Positions 10,053 to 18,564 of a stretch of DNA of 64,000 nucleotides are shown piece after piece (position 1 is the stretch's first letter; each line of letters begins with the position of its first letter). The translations under genes and the position numbers were made by a program. Under the pieces are notes generated by a model. The model was not told the DNA's origin. It searched no databases and was given only the letters and a program-made list of their open reading frames with translations. This stretch comes from Paludibacteraceae bacterium (GTDB lineage: Bacteria > Bacteroidota > Bacteroidia > Bacteroidales > Paludibacteraceae), in the NCBI GenBank assembly GCA_017625155.1, contig JAGALP010000003.1, positions 248,001 to 312,000 of the forward strand. The letters are read 5' to 3'.

Positions 10053-10098
10053 AATACAATAAAACAAGCACTCGTCTGAGTGCTTGTTTTATTGTATT
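10053..10098. terminator. Perfect 21-bp-stem bidirectional terminator
   Basis: Two 21-nt arms (10053-10073 and 10078-10098) are exact reverse complements around a 4-nt GTCT loop. The core is CAAGCACTC / GAGTGCTTG with A-rich and T-rich flanks, so it works as an intrinsic terminator in both directions. It sits between the convergent DUF4954 gene (plus) and hflX (minus). Confidence 0.93.
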
Positions 10099-10174
10099 AT
10101 TTCTTGAGGAATAGTATACAACCAAGATTTTATAAGTATTCATATACAGAGTTCGTGGTGTTTTAACCATTGCA

Positions 10175-11491
10175 TCATTCGTAATGTTGAAACAAAAAGT
10201 CGTTGTATGGATAACGTTGGATATGAATGGCTTTGATGCGGTCGTAGAATAGTGATTTGAGTTCATCAATATTCGTTTTTTGGCGCGCAGAAATGAAAAT
10301 ACAATCATCATGTAGTTTAGCCATCCAAGTGCGTTGAAGTTCCTCAAGTGATATATTTTCTCGTTTAATTGGAGTGAGATCGTCTTCTTCTTTTGGGGTA
10401 TATGTGAAGGCATCAATCTTGTTGAATACCACAATACGAGGGATTTGTGCGACCGTTTTCTCCATTTTTCGATTGGTCTTTTGCTTCTTAGACCAAGGTT
10501 GTGATTCTTGTATTTCAGTCTGTTTTGTTAGTAATTCGTTGATGGTTTGCTCTACGACTTCGTATTGTTCTTCGAAATTAGGATGCGATATGTCCACTAC
10601 ATGGATAAGAAGGTCGGCCTCGCGCACCTCATCTAACGTGGACTTGAAAGATTCTACCAAATGATGGGGTAATTTGCGGATGAATCCTACAGTATCAGAG
10701 AGTAGGAATGGAAGATTCTCTATTGTGACTTTGCGGACAGTAGTGTCGAGCGTTGCAAAAAGTTTGTTCTCAGCAAATACTTCGGATTTGCTAATGAGAT
10801 TCATGATGGTGGATTTTCCCACATTGGTATATCCAACCAGTGCAACGCGTACCATCTTACCGCGATTTTGACGTTGAGTAGCCATTTGGCGGTCAATCTT
10901 CTTAAGTTCCTCGCGTAGCAGGGCGATACGTTGTCCGATAATTCGTTTATCTGCTTCTATTTGCGTTTCACCCATACCACGACTGGTTGTGCCACCACCT
11001 CTTTGGCGGTCAAGGTGCGACCACATGCGGGTTAGACGGGGCAACATGTACTGTAAGTGTGCCATCTCTACTTGTGTTTTAGCGTAGGATGTTTGAGCGC
11101 GATGGAGGAAGATTTCAAGAATGAGAATTGTTCGGTCAATGACGCGAACGGGTTGTTTGTGATTATCTTTAATCTCGTTTTGATTATGCGCATTAAGCGT
11201 CTTTTCTATATTACGCAGTTGGCGAGGAGATAACTCATCATCAAAGATGACCATGTCAATGAAATCATCGGTGTCAGCAAATCGTTGGATATATTCGTTG
11301 ATTTCTTGCAGTTTACCTTCGCCTACATACGTAGAAGTGTTGGGGTAATCAAGGCGTTGTACGAAACGCTTGACGCAGTTGGTGTTGTTGGTATCAGCAA
11401 GGAAAGCCAATTCATCTAAGTATTCTTTTGTACGTTCTTCGTTTTGCGTAGGAGTGATGAGTCCTACCAATATAGCATTTAATTTTCCCAT
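10175..11491 (-). CDS. hflX: Ribosome-splitting GTPase HflX
   Basis: 438 residues from the ATG at 11491 (MGKLNAILVGL). A longer frame opens at 11527, but it would overlap the upstream gene and the family begins near this Met. The N-terminal nucleotide-binding region is followed by the GGGTTSRGMGETQIE segment and the GTPase domain: G1 GYTNVGKST, G3 DTVGFI, G4 NKID. HflX rescues stalled or hibernating ribosomes. It is the last gene of a minus-strand set tsaC, sugar transferase, xseB, outer-membrane protein, hflX. Confidence 0.95.
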   Translation of the reverse strand: MGKLNAILVGLITPTQNEERTKEYLDELAFLADTNNTNCVKRFVQRLDYPNTSTYVGEGKLQEINEYIQRFADTDDFIDMVIFDDELSPRQLRNIEKTLNAHNQNEIKDNHKQPVRVIDRTILILEIFLHRAQTSYAKTQVEMAHLQYMLPRLTRMWSHLDRQRGGGTTSRGMGETQIEADKRIIGQRIALLREELKKIDRQMATQRQNRGKMVRVALVGYTNVGKSTIMNLISKSEVFAENKLFATLDTTVRKVTIENLPFLLSDTVGFIRKLPHHLVESFKSTLDEVREADLLIHVVDISHPNFEEQYEVVEQTINELLTKQTEIQESQPWSKKQKTNRKMEKTVAQIPRIVVFNKIDAFTYTPKEEDDLTPIKRENISLEELQRTWMAKLHDDCIFISARQKTNIDELKSLFYDRIKAIHIQRYPYNDFLFQHYE

Positions 11492-11508
11492 ATTTAACCG
11501 TTTAATGT

Positions 11509-12339
11509 TTATAGTACCACTTGGCAACCGATATTCAAGTTAAGTTTTTGATTTCCAGCTTGCTCTATAGGAAGGATAAGGTTGTTTTTATTTACTTGGT
11601 ATGGATTGAGCATTAGGTTGGCAAATGCGGTAAGATTAGGACTAAGTTTGGATGATGTTGAGAAACTCCATGTTTTCCGTAAGTTAAGTCCGATATGACA
11701 AATCGCAAAGTTTCCTTGGTAGGCTGTATAAAGGCTCTTGGCAGGAGTCATACCCAATCGGGTAGCTAACAACCAGTTCTTTCCCCAAGTAAAATCATAT
11801 CCTAGTTCGATATAAGTAGAATAAGCTCGACGTAAGTTGCCTTGTTGGTCAATATATCCATCGCGTCCGAAAGTGCGGGTGGCGAGCAGCATAGAAAGAG
11901 GAATCTTGTCGCTTATGCGATAGGCAATTCGCCATTCGCCTGTTGTTCCACCTCCTCCAGGAACGTAGTTGTGCATATCGAAAAAACGAGAGCGTGTACC
12001 ATCTGCGTAATGATCAAAGTAATACATGTGGATGTAATACACGCTCAATCCCCAACGACTAAAGCCGATGGATAAGTCAACTTCGGGGTTTAGATGTTGG
12101 AAAGTCCAATCTGTAGCCCCCACATTCCACCACATATTGGCAAATATGCCAGCATAACTGACGGTGGCATCAGCTTGTAAACTCAATCCTCCGCAGTATA
12201 ATCCTCGCCAAATATAGTTGCTATTGATTGCAGCAGAAGCCGACCAATCAAAGCGAGAGTCGGTGTTTTGAGCACAAAGCGATATTGCAAATATGAATAG
12301 ATGTGCGCATAAGAGAATGCGTAAGACAGAGTTGCGCAT
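11509..12339 (-). CDS. Outer-membrane beta-barrel protein (TorF-like putative porin)
   Basis: 276 residues with a signal peptide (about residues 1-24, ending LCAQ). The mature part alternates polar and hydrophobic residues and is rich in Tyr and Trp, as in a beta-barrel. The segment SNYIWRGLYCGGLSLQA resembles the start of the TorF / Gcw_chp family of putative porins. The last residue is a hydrophobic Leu (CQVVL), not the Phe most common in barrels. It lies 2 bp after xseB and 17 bp before hflX, so it is cotranscribed with them. The transported solute is unknown. Confidence 0.65.
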   Translation of the reverse strand: MRNSVLRILLCAHLFIFAISLCAQNTDSRFDWSASAAINSNYIWRGLYCGGLSLQADATVSYAGIFANMWWNVGATDWTFQHLNPEVDLSIGFSRWGLSVYYIHMYYFDHYADGTRSRFFDMHNYVPGGGGTTGEWRIAYRISDKIPLSMLLATRTFGRDGYIDQQGNLRRAYSTYIELGYDFTWGKNWLLATRLGMTPAKSLYTAYQGNFAICHIGLNLRKTWSFSTSSKLSPNLTAFANLMLNPYQVNKNNLILPIEQAGNQKLNLNIGCQVVL

Positions 12340-12341
12340 GT

Positions 12342-12536
12342 TTAATCGAGGATAACGTCGTTCATTTTATTTTCCCAATCCGTGAGTTGTTTTTGGCAGA
12401 AGGCGAGTAGTTGTTTTGCTTCTTTTGCCTTGGCTTGGTAGGAGTCCATGCTGAGTGCTTCAGCTTGCTCTAATTCGGTGACGATCTGTTCGATACGTTT
12501 GATTGCCTGATCGTATGTGTTATTTTCCTTTGCCAT
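12342..12536 (-). CDS. xseB: Exodeoxyribonuclease VII small subunit XseB
   Basis: 64 residues with the family pattern: TYDQAIKRIEQIVTELEQ, then LSMDSYQAKAKEAKQLLAFC, a helical hairpin. XseB binds along the coiled coil of XseA in exonuclease VII, which degrades single-stranded DNA. The large subunit gene xseA is not in this window; in related genomes it is often next to xseB. The start overlaps the end of the sugar transferase gene by 17 bp. Confidence 0.85.
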   Translation of the reverse strand: MAKENNTYDQAIKRIEQIVTELEQAEALSMDSYQAKAKEAKQLLAFCQKQLTDWENKMNDVILD

Positions 12537-13815
12537 TGAAGATGACGCCTATAGTGTGAAACATAATTTTGATGTCTAGTCTGATAGACATATTTTCGAT
12601 ATATACGATGTCGTAGTTGAGGCGACGAATCATCTTGTCAAGTGTATCGGTATAACCTACTTTAATAGGTCCCCAACTGGTTAATCCTGGACGGATTTTG
12701 TAAATCATACAGTAGTATGGTGCTTTTTCTTCAATCTGATTGATAAAATAGCGACGCTCAGGACGTGGACCAACAATGGACATTTCACCACGCAATATAT
12801 TCCAGAATTGTGGGAGTTCGTCTAATCGGTATTTGCGCATCCATTTTCCTACTTTGGTAATACGAGGATCATCATCTGCGCTGAGTTGAGGTGTTGCTTC
12901 TTCGGCATGTACACACATGGTGCGAAATTTGATGATATTAAAGGGTAATCCGTGTAACCCGATGCGCTCTTGTTTGTAGAAAACGGGTCCCTCGGAGGAA
13001 TACCAAACCAATAGTGACAGAATAAGATATACTGGCGATAAAAGGATTAACATCGTAGCAGAAACAATCACATCAAAGGCACGCTTAATACATAATCCTG
13101 TATCACTCATCTTGTGTTCGGATATGCGAATAAGTGGTTGGTCCGATACATCATCAATCATCGCTGCACCTGTGAGCATGTCATAGAGACTAGGAACCAC
13201 CGAAATTTCTACATTGCAAGGATAAAGTCGGTTGATGAGCGTGTAAATATCGTTTTCTTTGCTTTTCGATTTGAAATCCAAGATGACTTCATCGTAAGGT
13301 TCTAATTGGTGAGCAAGTTCGAATTGCTCTACCTCATTCATTGAGTGTATTGTATAAATACGCGGTTCATCGTGGTCGAACTTGTGAGAGATATAAGTGA
13401 CCAACAAACGTGGGATATAACTGCCTATGAATTGCAAAACAAACAACACAATAAGAGACGTAATATAGCGTTCGTATTGTGTGACGGGATCATCAATAAT
13501 AAAGATGAAGAAAGCACCGAATGAAATAATCAGTGCCGAAATGAAAGTTCGGCGTAACTCGCGCAGATATGGTTTGCGCAACGGACGAAGGTAATATCCT
13601 GAGAGGTAATAAATAATCAAACAACCTATAGGATATGCTATTAGAGGGGTATAAAAATTGAACATAGGAATGAGTACCGAGTCAACAGAAAATACCCTGC
13701 CGTCGTATACTAACCAACGAAAAATCAGGAAACTACCCCAAACCAACAAAGAAGAGAGGATGTCAACAAGTATATATAGTAATTGTTGTTTTTTGCGTCT
13801 GTTCCAAAAGGTCAT
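12520..13815 (-). CDS. Polyprenyl-phosphate sugar-1-phosphate transferase (bacterial sugar transferase family)
   Basis: 431 residues. The N-terminal ~150 residues hold four to five membrane helices, then a cytoplasmic linker, one more helix, and the catalytic sugar-transferase domain from about residue 245. Catalytic-domain motifs: KRAFDVIVSATMLIL, FYKQERIGLHG, IIKFRTM, KWMRKYRLDELPQFWNIL, and MSIVGPRP. It starts capsule, O-antigen or exopolysaccharide units by moving a sugar phosphate onto undecaprenyl phosphate. No other glycan genes are adjacent, so the product is not clear; an anionic lipopolysaccharide that anchors T9SS cargo is one possibility. It starts 4 bp after tsaC. Confidence 0.9.
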   Translation of the reverse strand: MTFWNRRKKQQLLYILVDILSSLLVWGSFLIFRWLVYDGRVFSVDSVLIPMFNFYTPLIAYPIGCLIIYYLSGYYLRPLRKPYLRELRRTFISALIISFGAFFIFIIDDPVTQYERYITSLIVLFVLQFIGSYIPRLLVTYISHKFDHDEPRIYTIHSMNEVEQFELAHQLEPYDEVILDFKSKSKENDIYTLINRLYPCNVEISVVPSLYDMLTGAAMIDDVSDQPLIRISEHKMSDTGLCIKRAFDVIVSATMLILLSPVYLILSLLVWYSSEGPVFYKQERIGLHGLPFNIIKFRTMCVHAEEATPQLSADDDPRITKVGKWMRKYRLDELPQFWNILRGEMSIVGPRPERRYFINQIEEKAPYYCMIYKIRPGLTSWGPIKVGYTDTLDKMIRRLNYDIVYIENMSIRLDIKIMFHTIGVIFNGKGK

Positions 13816-13819
13816 ATTA

Positions 13820-14404
13820 TTATTTACGGATAATAGTTATACGTTCTTTTTCATCAATCTTGATGATGGATGAGGGTTGGTGAATGGTAGTGTCGTTTCT
13901 GCGAAAATGACATACATAGTCCACAGCATCAATAAGTTCAGGCATAATGTCTTGAAAAGTCCTTGCAGCAGGTTCTCCACTAAAGTTAGCTGATGTAGAG
14001 ACTACAGGGCGGTGTAGTTGCTCGCAAAGAGCCTTAGTAAATGGTTCGGAAGTGATACGAATGCCTATGCTGCCATCTTCTGCTAATAGATTGCTCGCAA
14101 GGTTGCGAGCATTGGGGTAGATGATTGTCATAGGACGTTGTCCTTCTGTCGCTTCAAGGAGCATCCATGCTGTCTCTGGCACTTTTTCCATATATCCTTG
14201 CAGTTTACCTGCACCATCCAGAAGTACTAACATAGCCTTGCTGTCTATTCGTTTTTTTATTTCGTAGATACGTGCTACGGCGTCAGCATTTGTAGCATCA
14301 CAACCGATACCCCATATAGTGTCAGTAGGGTAGAGTATTACTCCACCTTCACGAAGCACCTTTAGAGCGGCTTGCAAATCTGATTTTTCGTAGCGGTCTC
14401 CCAT
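13820..14404 (-). CDS. tsaC: L-threonylcarbamoyladenylate synthase (Sua5/TsaC)
   Basis: 194 residues; makes threonylcarbamoyl-AMP for the t6A modification of tRNA position 37. The YrdC-fold motifs are GGVILYPTDTIWGIGCDA and the substrate-binding PVVSTSANFSGEPA. It lacks the extra C-terminal Sua5 domain, so it is the short TsaC type. It leads the minus-strand operon, and a promoter -7 box ends only about 9 bp before its ATG, which suggests a very short 5' leader. Confidence 0.93.
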   Translation of the reverse strand: MGDRYEKSDLQAALKVLREGGVILYPTDTIWGIGCDATNADAVARIYEIKKRIDSKAMLVLLDGAGKLQGYMEKVPETAWMLLEATEGQRPMTIIYPNARNLASNLLAEDGSIGIRITSEPFTKALCEQLHRPVVSTSANFSGEPAARTFQDIMPELIDAVDYVCHFRRNDTTIHQPSSIIKIDEKERITIIRK

Positions 14405-14412
14405 TCAAGGGG

Positions 14413-14444
14413 CAAAGGTAGTGAAAAAATTGCAAACATGCAAA
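14413..14444 (-). promoter_or_regulatory. Bacteroidota promoter of the tsaC operon
   Basis: On the minus strand the -7 box TACCTTTG (14413-14420) follows a TTTG -33 box (14441-14444). The ATG of tsaC is only 9 bp from the end of the -7 box, so the mRNA should be nearly leaderless. Confidence 0.75.
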
Positions 14445-14497
14445 TTTTTAGAGGTTAAAGGCGAAAGGTTAAAGTTTAGAGGAAAGAATATATATAT

Positions 14498-14566
14498 ATA
14501 AAAAGAAGGATTGTCATCCCGACAACCCAATCTTTACTTAACCTTAAATCTAATACCATGAAAAAC
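14498..14566 (-). ncRNA. Candidate ~70-nt small RNA, copy 1
   Basis: On the minus strand a promoter is followed by CATGGTATTAGATTTAAGG, TTAAGTAAAGATT and a terminator hairpin GGGTTGTC / GACAATCC with a T-rich tail. Almost the same sequence, with its own promoter, occurs at 46230-46298 on the plus strand. The two copies differ by a 1-nt indel that would break any shared reading frame, and the hairpin arms are kept while the loop differs (GGGAT against GAGAG). Both facts argue for an RNA, not a protein. Function unknown. Confidence 0.6.
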
Positions 14567-14572
14567 ACGGTG

Positions 14573-14604
14573 CAAAAGTACTGCTTTTTTACATACCCAC
14601 CAAA
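14573..14604 (-). promoter_or_regulatory. Promoter of small RNA copy 1
   Basis: Minus-strand -33 box TTTG (14601-14604, within ATTTGGT) and -7 box TACTTTTG (14573-14580), with 20 bp between them. Sequence similarity to copy 2 continues about 50 bp upstream through an A/T-rich stretch. Confidence 0.75.
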
Positions 14605-14690
14605 TATTTTGACAAAAAAATATGTTTTATAGCATGTTTTTCAAAATTTTGCAAAGTCAATTATGCAAAATATGGGTATTTTGGTAAAAA

Positions 14691-14724
14691 ATTTGGTAAT
14701 TTCAAAAAATAGCAGTAATTTTGT
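14691..14724 (+). promoter_or_regulatory. Promoter of pckA
   Basis: ATTTGGT at the -33 position and TAATTTTG (14716-14723) at -7. The spacer has the run of A followed by GCAG that also occurs in the tRNA, rplU and susC promoters of this window. The expected leader before the pckA ATG is about 85 nt. Confidence 0.75.
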
Positions 14725-14814
14725 ACCCGATAAAATTTGCGTCAATGGGCAATTGGCACAAAATTTGCAATGAAATAAGTAAAAAAACAACAAAATAATC
14801 TTTTTAATTAAACA

Positions 14815-16419
14815 ATGAAACAATTAGATTTGACCCAGTACGGCATCGTAGGTACAACCGAGATCGTACACAATCCTTCTTACGAAGTACTCTTCGCAGA
14901 GGAGACAAAAGCAGAATTAACTGGCTTTGACAAGGGCCAAGAGACTGAGCTTGGCGCAGTTAACGTGATGACTGGTGTTTACACTGGCCGTTCTCCAAAA
15001 GACAAATTCATCGTTGATGACGCTCAAAGTCACGACAACGTATGGTGGACAAGCGAGGACTACAAGAACGACAACAAACCTATGTCTGAGGCAACTTGGG
15101 CTGTGGTTAAAGACATCGCTTTGAAAGAGCTCTCTAACAAACGTTTGTTTGTTGTGGACGCTTTCTGCGGTACCAACCCTGATACTCGTATTGCTGTTCG
15201 CTTCATCGTTGAGGTGGCATGGCAAGCACACTTCGTAACCAATATGTTTATCCAACCATCTGCTGAGGAGTTGGAGAACTTCGAGCCTAACTTCGTGATT
15301 TACAATGCTTCTAAGGCTAAAGTAGAGAACTACAAAGAGCTCGGCTTGAACTCTGAGACTTGCGTAGCTTTCAATACTACCAGCCGCGAGCAAGTGATTC
15401 TCAACACATGGTACGGTGGTGAGATGAAGAAGGGTATGTTCTCTATGATGAACTACTTTTTGCCATTGCAAGGTATCGCTTCTATGCACTGCTCTGCTAA
15501 CACCGACATGAACGGCGAGAACACCGCAGTATTCTTCGGCCTTTCTGGTACAGGTAAGACCACCCTTTCTACCGATCCTAAGCGTCTTCTCATCGGTGAT
15601 GACGAGCACGGATGGGATGACAACGGCGTGTTCAACTTCGAGGGCGGTTGCTACGCTAAGGTTATCAATCTCGACAAAGAGTCTGAGCCAGACATCTACG
15701 CTGCTATCAAGCGCAACGCTCTCCTCGAGAACGTTACTGTGGACGAGAACGGCAAGATCGACTTCACCGACAAGAGCGTTACTGAGAATACCCGCGTAAG
15801 CTACCCAATCAACCACATCGAGAAGATCGTTCGCCCAATCTCTGCTGGTCCTGCAGCTAAGAACGTTATCTTCCTCTCTGCTGATGCATTCGGCGTATTG
15901 CCTCCAGTTAGCATCTTGACTCCAGAGCAAACCAAATACTACTTCCTCAGTGGCTTTACTGCTAAACTCGCTGGTACTGAGCGTGGTATCACTGAGCCAA
16001 CTCCTACTTTCTCTGCTTGCTTCGGCCAAGCGTTCTTGGAGTTGCACCCAACTAAATATGCTGAGGAACTCGTAAAACGCATGGAGAAATCTGGTGCTAA
16101 GGCATACCTCGTTAACACTGGCTGGAACGGTACTGGCAAGCGTATCTCTATCAAGGATACACGCGGTATCATCGATGCTATCCTCGGTGGTGACATTTTG
16201 AACGCTCCTACCAAGAAGATCCCATTCTTCGATTTCGAGGTTCCAACTGCATTGCCAGGTGTTGATCCTGCAATCCTTGACCCACGCGACACTTATGCTG
16301 ACGCTGCTCAATGGGAAGAGAAGGCTAAGGACTTGGCAAGCCGTTTCATCAAGAACTTCGCTAAGTACACCACTAACGAGGCTGGTAAGGCACTCGTTGC
16401 AGCTGGTCCACAACTCTAA
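14815..16419 (+). CDS. pckA: Phosphoenolpyruvate carboxykinase (ATP)
   Basis: 534 residues, full length. Interconverts oxaloacetate and phosphoenolpyruvate using ATP/ADP; in anaerobic Bacteroidales it usually fixes CO2 on the route to succinate. Seen: the PEPCK phosphate-binding loop [11 protein letters not shown] (about residue 243), the metal-binding IGDDEHGW, and [15 protein letters not shown] near the N-terminus. The codons are strongly biased (AAC, ATC, TTC, CTC), much more than in neighbouring genes, as expected for a very highly expressed gene. That bias also creates a long antisense open frame, which I reject. Confidence 0.98.
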   Translation: MKQLDLTQYGIVGTTEIVHNPSYEVLFAEETKAELTGFDKGQETELGAVNVMTGVYTGRSPKDKFIVDDAQSHDNVWWTSEDYKNDNKPMSEATWAVVKDIALKELSNKRLFVVDAFCGTNPDTRIAVRFIVEVAWQAHFVTNMFIQPSAEELENFEPNFVIYNASKAKVENYKELGLNSETCVAFNTTSREQVILNTWYGGEMKKGMFSMMNYFLPLQGIASMHCSANTDMNGENTAVFFGLSGTGKTTLSTDPKRLLIGDDEHGWDDNGVFNFEGGCYAKVINLDKESEPDIYAAIKRNALLENVTVDENGKIDFTDKSVTENTRVSYPINHIEKIVRPISAGPAAKNVIFLSADAFGVLPPVSILTPEQTKYYFLSGFTAKLAGTERGITEPTPTFSACFGQAFLELHPTKYAEELVKRMEKSGAKAYLVNTGWNGTGKRISIKDTRGIIDAILGGDILNAPTKKIPFFDFEVPTALPGVDPAILDPRDTYADAAQWEEKAKDLASRFIKNFAKYTTNEAGKALVAAGPQL

Positions 16420-16441
16420 TCCTTTAGAGAATAAATATTCC

Positions 16442-16476
16442 AAGAGGGTGTGTCTACTAGACGCACCTTCTTTTTT
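16442..16476 (+). terminator. Rho-independent terminator after pckA
   Basis: Stem GGTGTGTC / GACGCACC (one G-U pair), extended by A/G-rich and T/C-rich flanks, TACTA loop, then TTCTTTTTT. It starts 22 bp after the pckA stop. Confidence 0.85.
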
Positions 16477-16489
16477 ATGCTGTCAATTA

Positions 16490-16544
16490 CGCACTATTCA
16501 CGCACAATAGACGGACAATACACGCACAATAAGCGCACAATTCC
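16490..16544. repeat. Five 11-bp tandem units (CGCACAATAnn type)
   Basis: Five consecutive units of exactly 11 bp, for example CGCACAATAGA, CGGACAATACA and CGCACAATAAG; the outer two are degenerate. The same unit, in reverse complement, forms an array at 61481-61513. It is in the 548-bp gap after pckA, which I read as non-coding. Confidence 0.85.
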
Positions 16545-16620
16545 TTTCACTTCCTCAGAGGATGAAGATACAATCGCCGCCTTTACACCTTACACTCTAC
16601 GCCCTACACTATCACTTTTA

Positions 16621-16734
16621 TTAAGATTGCCCTCTCTTATACCTTGCCCTATTCCACCGACCGACAACCGAGAGACGACCGAAGGAACTCCGAAAGAAGA
16701 CCATATGACTAAAAAAGCACTTTTCTTAAGATTG
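16621..16734. repeat. Dispersed intergenic element, copy A (contains an 11-bp array)
   Basis: Begins and ends with TTAAGATTG. Inside are the 11-bp units ACCGACCGACA, ACCGAGAGACG, ACCGAAGGAAC and TCCGAAAGAAG (16656-16699), then an AAAAAAGCACTTTT segment. The same order of parts occurs at 25471-25595 (copy B), where the units read ACCAAGGAGAA and so on. It is non-coding in my reading; an open frame runs through it but is not supported. Confidence 0.65.
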
Positions 16735-16737
16735 AGT

Positions 16738-16821
16738 CCTAAAAAGGTTGACTTGATTCCCGAAAAAGTTGTCTTCATTCCTAAAACAGTTGACTACTTT
16801 CCTAAAACCGTTGACTTATCT
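16738..16821. repeat. Four 21-bp degenerate tandem repeats
   Basis: Four consecutive 21-bp units, each starting CCTAAAA or CCCGAAA and carrying GTTGACTT or a near variant (GTTGTCTT, GTTGACTA). They directly follow element copy A and end about 146 bp before the sigma-factor gene. If translated, they would give a 7-residue repeat, but no start or codon bias supports a gene. Confidence 0.8.
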
Positions 16822-16967
16822 GTTTAAATAAAAAATCATCTCAAAAGGCGATTCCTCTTGCTCAATTCAACAAAATATCGTAATTTTGCTCCAAGAAATG
16901 AACCTTTCCTCTTTTCATGTGTATGCATCTGTGAACAGCAAATGAAAATGATTACTATAACAAACTA

Positions 16968-17540
16968 ATGATTACTTTCTGGCGACCATATAAAAGTATT
17001 TCAGATGAGGAACTGATGCGACTTGTGCAATGTCGAGAAGAAAAGGCATTCGATGAACTTTGGCGACGCTATATGCCTGCTATGCAAAACTTCTTTTTCC
17101 GCAGAACAGGTGGAAATCAACTACTGACAGAAGACCTTACCCAAGACCTTTTTCTGCAACTTTGGAACGCAAGTGCACAATATCAATCCCCTCAGAAGTT
17201 TCGCCCATGGTTATTCACAATCGCATTTAACCTACTGCGCAACACCTACCGAGATATTGATTATCAAGCGCTTTATGCAGCAGAAGTAGTTGCTACAGCA
17301 GAAGAAGCCCAAGAAGACGACACCGCATTGCAAATAGACAATGAGCGACTATTTGAGGCACTAACCAAAGAATTGAATCAGCTCTCCGCTCCTGAACAAT
17401 TGCTATTTGATCTCCGTTTCACGGATGAACTATCCATCAAAGAGATTGCAGCGATATTCAGTATTCCCGATGGAACTGTAAAATCACGCCTTCATACACT
17501 AATCCTCAAACTACGAAAAAAATTAGAAGACTATGCGTAA
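16968..17540 (+). CDS. ECF-type RNA polymerase sigma factor
   Basis: 190 residues with sigma region 2 (about 15-85, including DLTQDLFLQLW and RPWLFTIAFNLLRN) and region 4 (about 130-185, LSIKEIAAIFSIPDGTVKSRLHTLILKLRK split over the helix-turn-helix). Region 3 is missing, as in ECF sigma factors. It overlaps the next gene by 8 bp (ATGCGTAA), so the two are coupled. A weak promoter-like TAATTTTG lies about 90 bp upstream. The likely role is to respond to an envelope signal through its neighbour. Confidence 0.93.
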   Translation: MITFWRPYKSISDEELMRLVQCREEKAFDELWRRYMPAMQNFFFRRTGGNQLLTEDLTQDLFLQLWNASAQYQSPQKFRPWLFTIAFNLLRNTYRDIDYQALYAAEVVATAEEAQEDDTALQIDNERLFEALTKELNQLSAPEQLLFDLRFTDELSIKEIAAIFSIPDGTVKSRLHTLILKLRKKLEDYA

Positions 17541-17868
17541 TTTTGAATCACAATTATCTGCGTTCGGCAAGCACAGATATGCCGAAACAACTAAACAAAC
17601 ACGACCAATCATCAATCCGAGAAAACGGGAGCGCTCGCTTCTGTGGATTACAACGCCTGCTGCCGCTATGGTTGGTATTCTCATAGGGTTGGGCATACAA
17701 CTCAACACCAACTTCAATGACCCGATGATGGTACAAACTAAAGAAAACAAAACCAAGACAATCAAACAAGTGGTAGAGTTGCCCGAATTTTGTTACACAG
17801 ACTTTGGGTCAGCTATCGAACTTCCTGAATTTGAAATAGTTATTAACCAATTAAATACAGAATTATGA
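17533..17868 (+). CDS. Small single-pass membrane protein, probable anti-sigma partner
   Basis: 111 residues: a basic N-terminal cytoplasmic part of about 35 residues, one membrane helix (about 36-56, LLWITTPAAAMVGILIGLGI), and a periplasmic tail of about 55 residues. The start overlaps the sigma-factor stop by 8 bp and its stop overlaps the next gene by 4 bp. Gene order and topology fit an anti-sigma factor, but the cytoplasmic part is short and no known anti-sigma domain is visible, so the role is inferred from context. Confidence 0.6.
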   Translation: MRNFESQLSAFGKHRYAETTKQTRPIINPRKRERSLLWITTPAAAMVGILIGLGIQLNTNFNDPMMVQTKENKTKTIKQVVELPEFCYTDFGSAIELPEFEIVINQLNTEL

Positions 17869-18323
17869 AAAAGTTAGCATTATTCTTGATTACAGCCATC
17901 GCATGTATGGCTTGTACGAAACAGGCAGAGAAGCAACAAACTACTCCAATAGAGGAAGTTGTCATGGCTGAAGAAACAGACGAAGTCGCTACAGAACCAC
18001 TTGAAGAAGCATTGCCTGTAGCAGAACAAATGCCAGAATTTCCAGGCGGAATGGGTGAGTTAATGAAATATTTGGGTGAAAACATCCAATATCCCACTAA
18101 GGCTCAAGACAATCATTGGGAAGGAGTTGCTGTATGCCAATTTATCGTAGAAAAAGATGGTTCTATTAACGAAGCGAAGATACTACAAAGTAGTGGTTAT
18201 CAGTTGTTAGATGTAGAAGCACTGCGGGTGGTATTGAATATGCCCAAATGGACTGCGGGTATGCAAAATGGTGATTCTGTCCGCGTACAATTCGCTTTGC
18301 CAATTTCGTTTAAGTTGCAATAA
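17865..18323 (+). CDS. TonB C-terminal-domain lipoprotein
   Basis: 152 residues: signal peptide with a lipobox at CMAC (Cys about 17), an acidic linker (residues 20-60), then a TonB C-terminal domain (about 62-152) with the typical PEFPGGMGELMKYL, IQYPTKAQ and GVAVCQFIVEKDGSI segments. Usual TonB proteins have an N-terminal membrane anchor facing ExbB; here the anchor is a lipid, so it may act in the envelope as a TonB-like adaptor and not as the energy transducer. It is coupled by 4 bp to the gene before it. Confidence 0.8.
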   Translation: MKKLALFLITAIACMACTKQAEKQQTTPIEEVVMAEETDEVATEPLEEALPVAEQMPEFPGGMGELMKYLGENIQYPTKAQDNHWEGVAVCQFIVEKDGSINEAKILQSSGYQLLDVEALRVVLNMPKWTAGMQNGDSVRVQFALPISFKLQ

Positions 18324-18376
18324 TAAACCTCTTATCAAGATGTCAATTTGATAAAGTAGGACTTGTTTTTCATCAC

Positions 18377-18408
18377 GAGAGGGTGTGTCATCTAATACAC
18401 TCTCTTTT
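18377..18408 (+). terminator. Probable terminator after the TonB-like gene
   Basis: GAGA...GTGT pairs with ACACTCTC with a two-base bulge, followed by TTTTG. The pairing is imperfect but the position and T run fit an intrinsic terminator. Confidence 0.6.
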
Positions 18409-18524
18409 GTCATTATGTACCCATAAGAAGCATATTTTCCTCATCCCTCTGTGTACAATCCGCCGTCTAATCCGCTGATTTTCACGCACACTCACCTCTA
18501 ACGCGTGTACAAATGCACATAAGT

Positions 18525-18556
18525 CTTGCTTATTTGCCAAAAAAGTACTACCTTTG
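18525..18556 (+). promoter_or_regulatory. Promoter of the HTH/PH gene pair
   Basis: -33 TTGC and -7 TACCTTTG (18549-18556). The first usable ATG is at 18565, so the leader is only a few nucleotides long. The 201 bp between the preceding terminator and this gene otherwise hold nothing I recognise. Confidence 0.75.
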
Positions 18557-18564
18557 CAAACGAA

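Noticed and set aside
14917..16443. 508-residue open frame antisense to pckA
   Set aside because: It mirrors the extreme codon bias of pckA and has no promoter, start context or recognisable domains; pckA is unmistakable on the other strand.
16490..16821. CRISPR array
   Set aside because: Units are 11 or 21 bp with no unique spacers, and no cas genes are present.
16450..16827. 125-residue open frame in the gap after pckA
   Set aside because: It starts inside a terminator, runs through two 11-bp arrays and the 21-bp repeats, and has no codon bias; the 7-residue pattern at its end is only the repeat read as codons.
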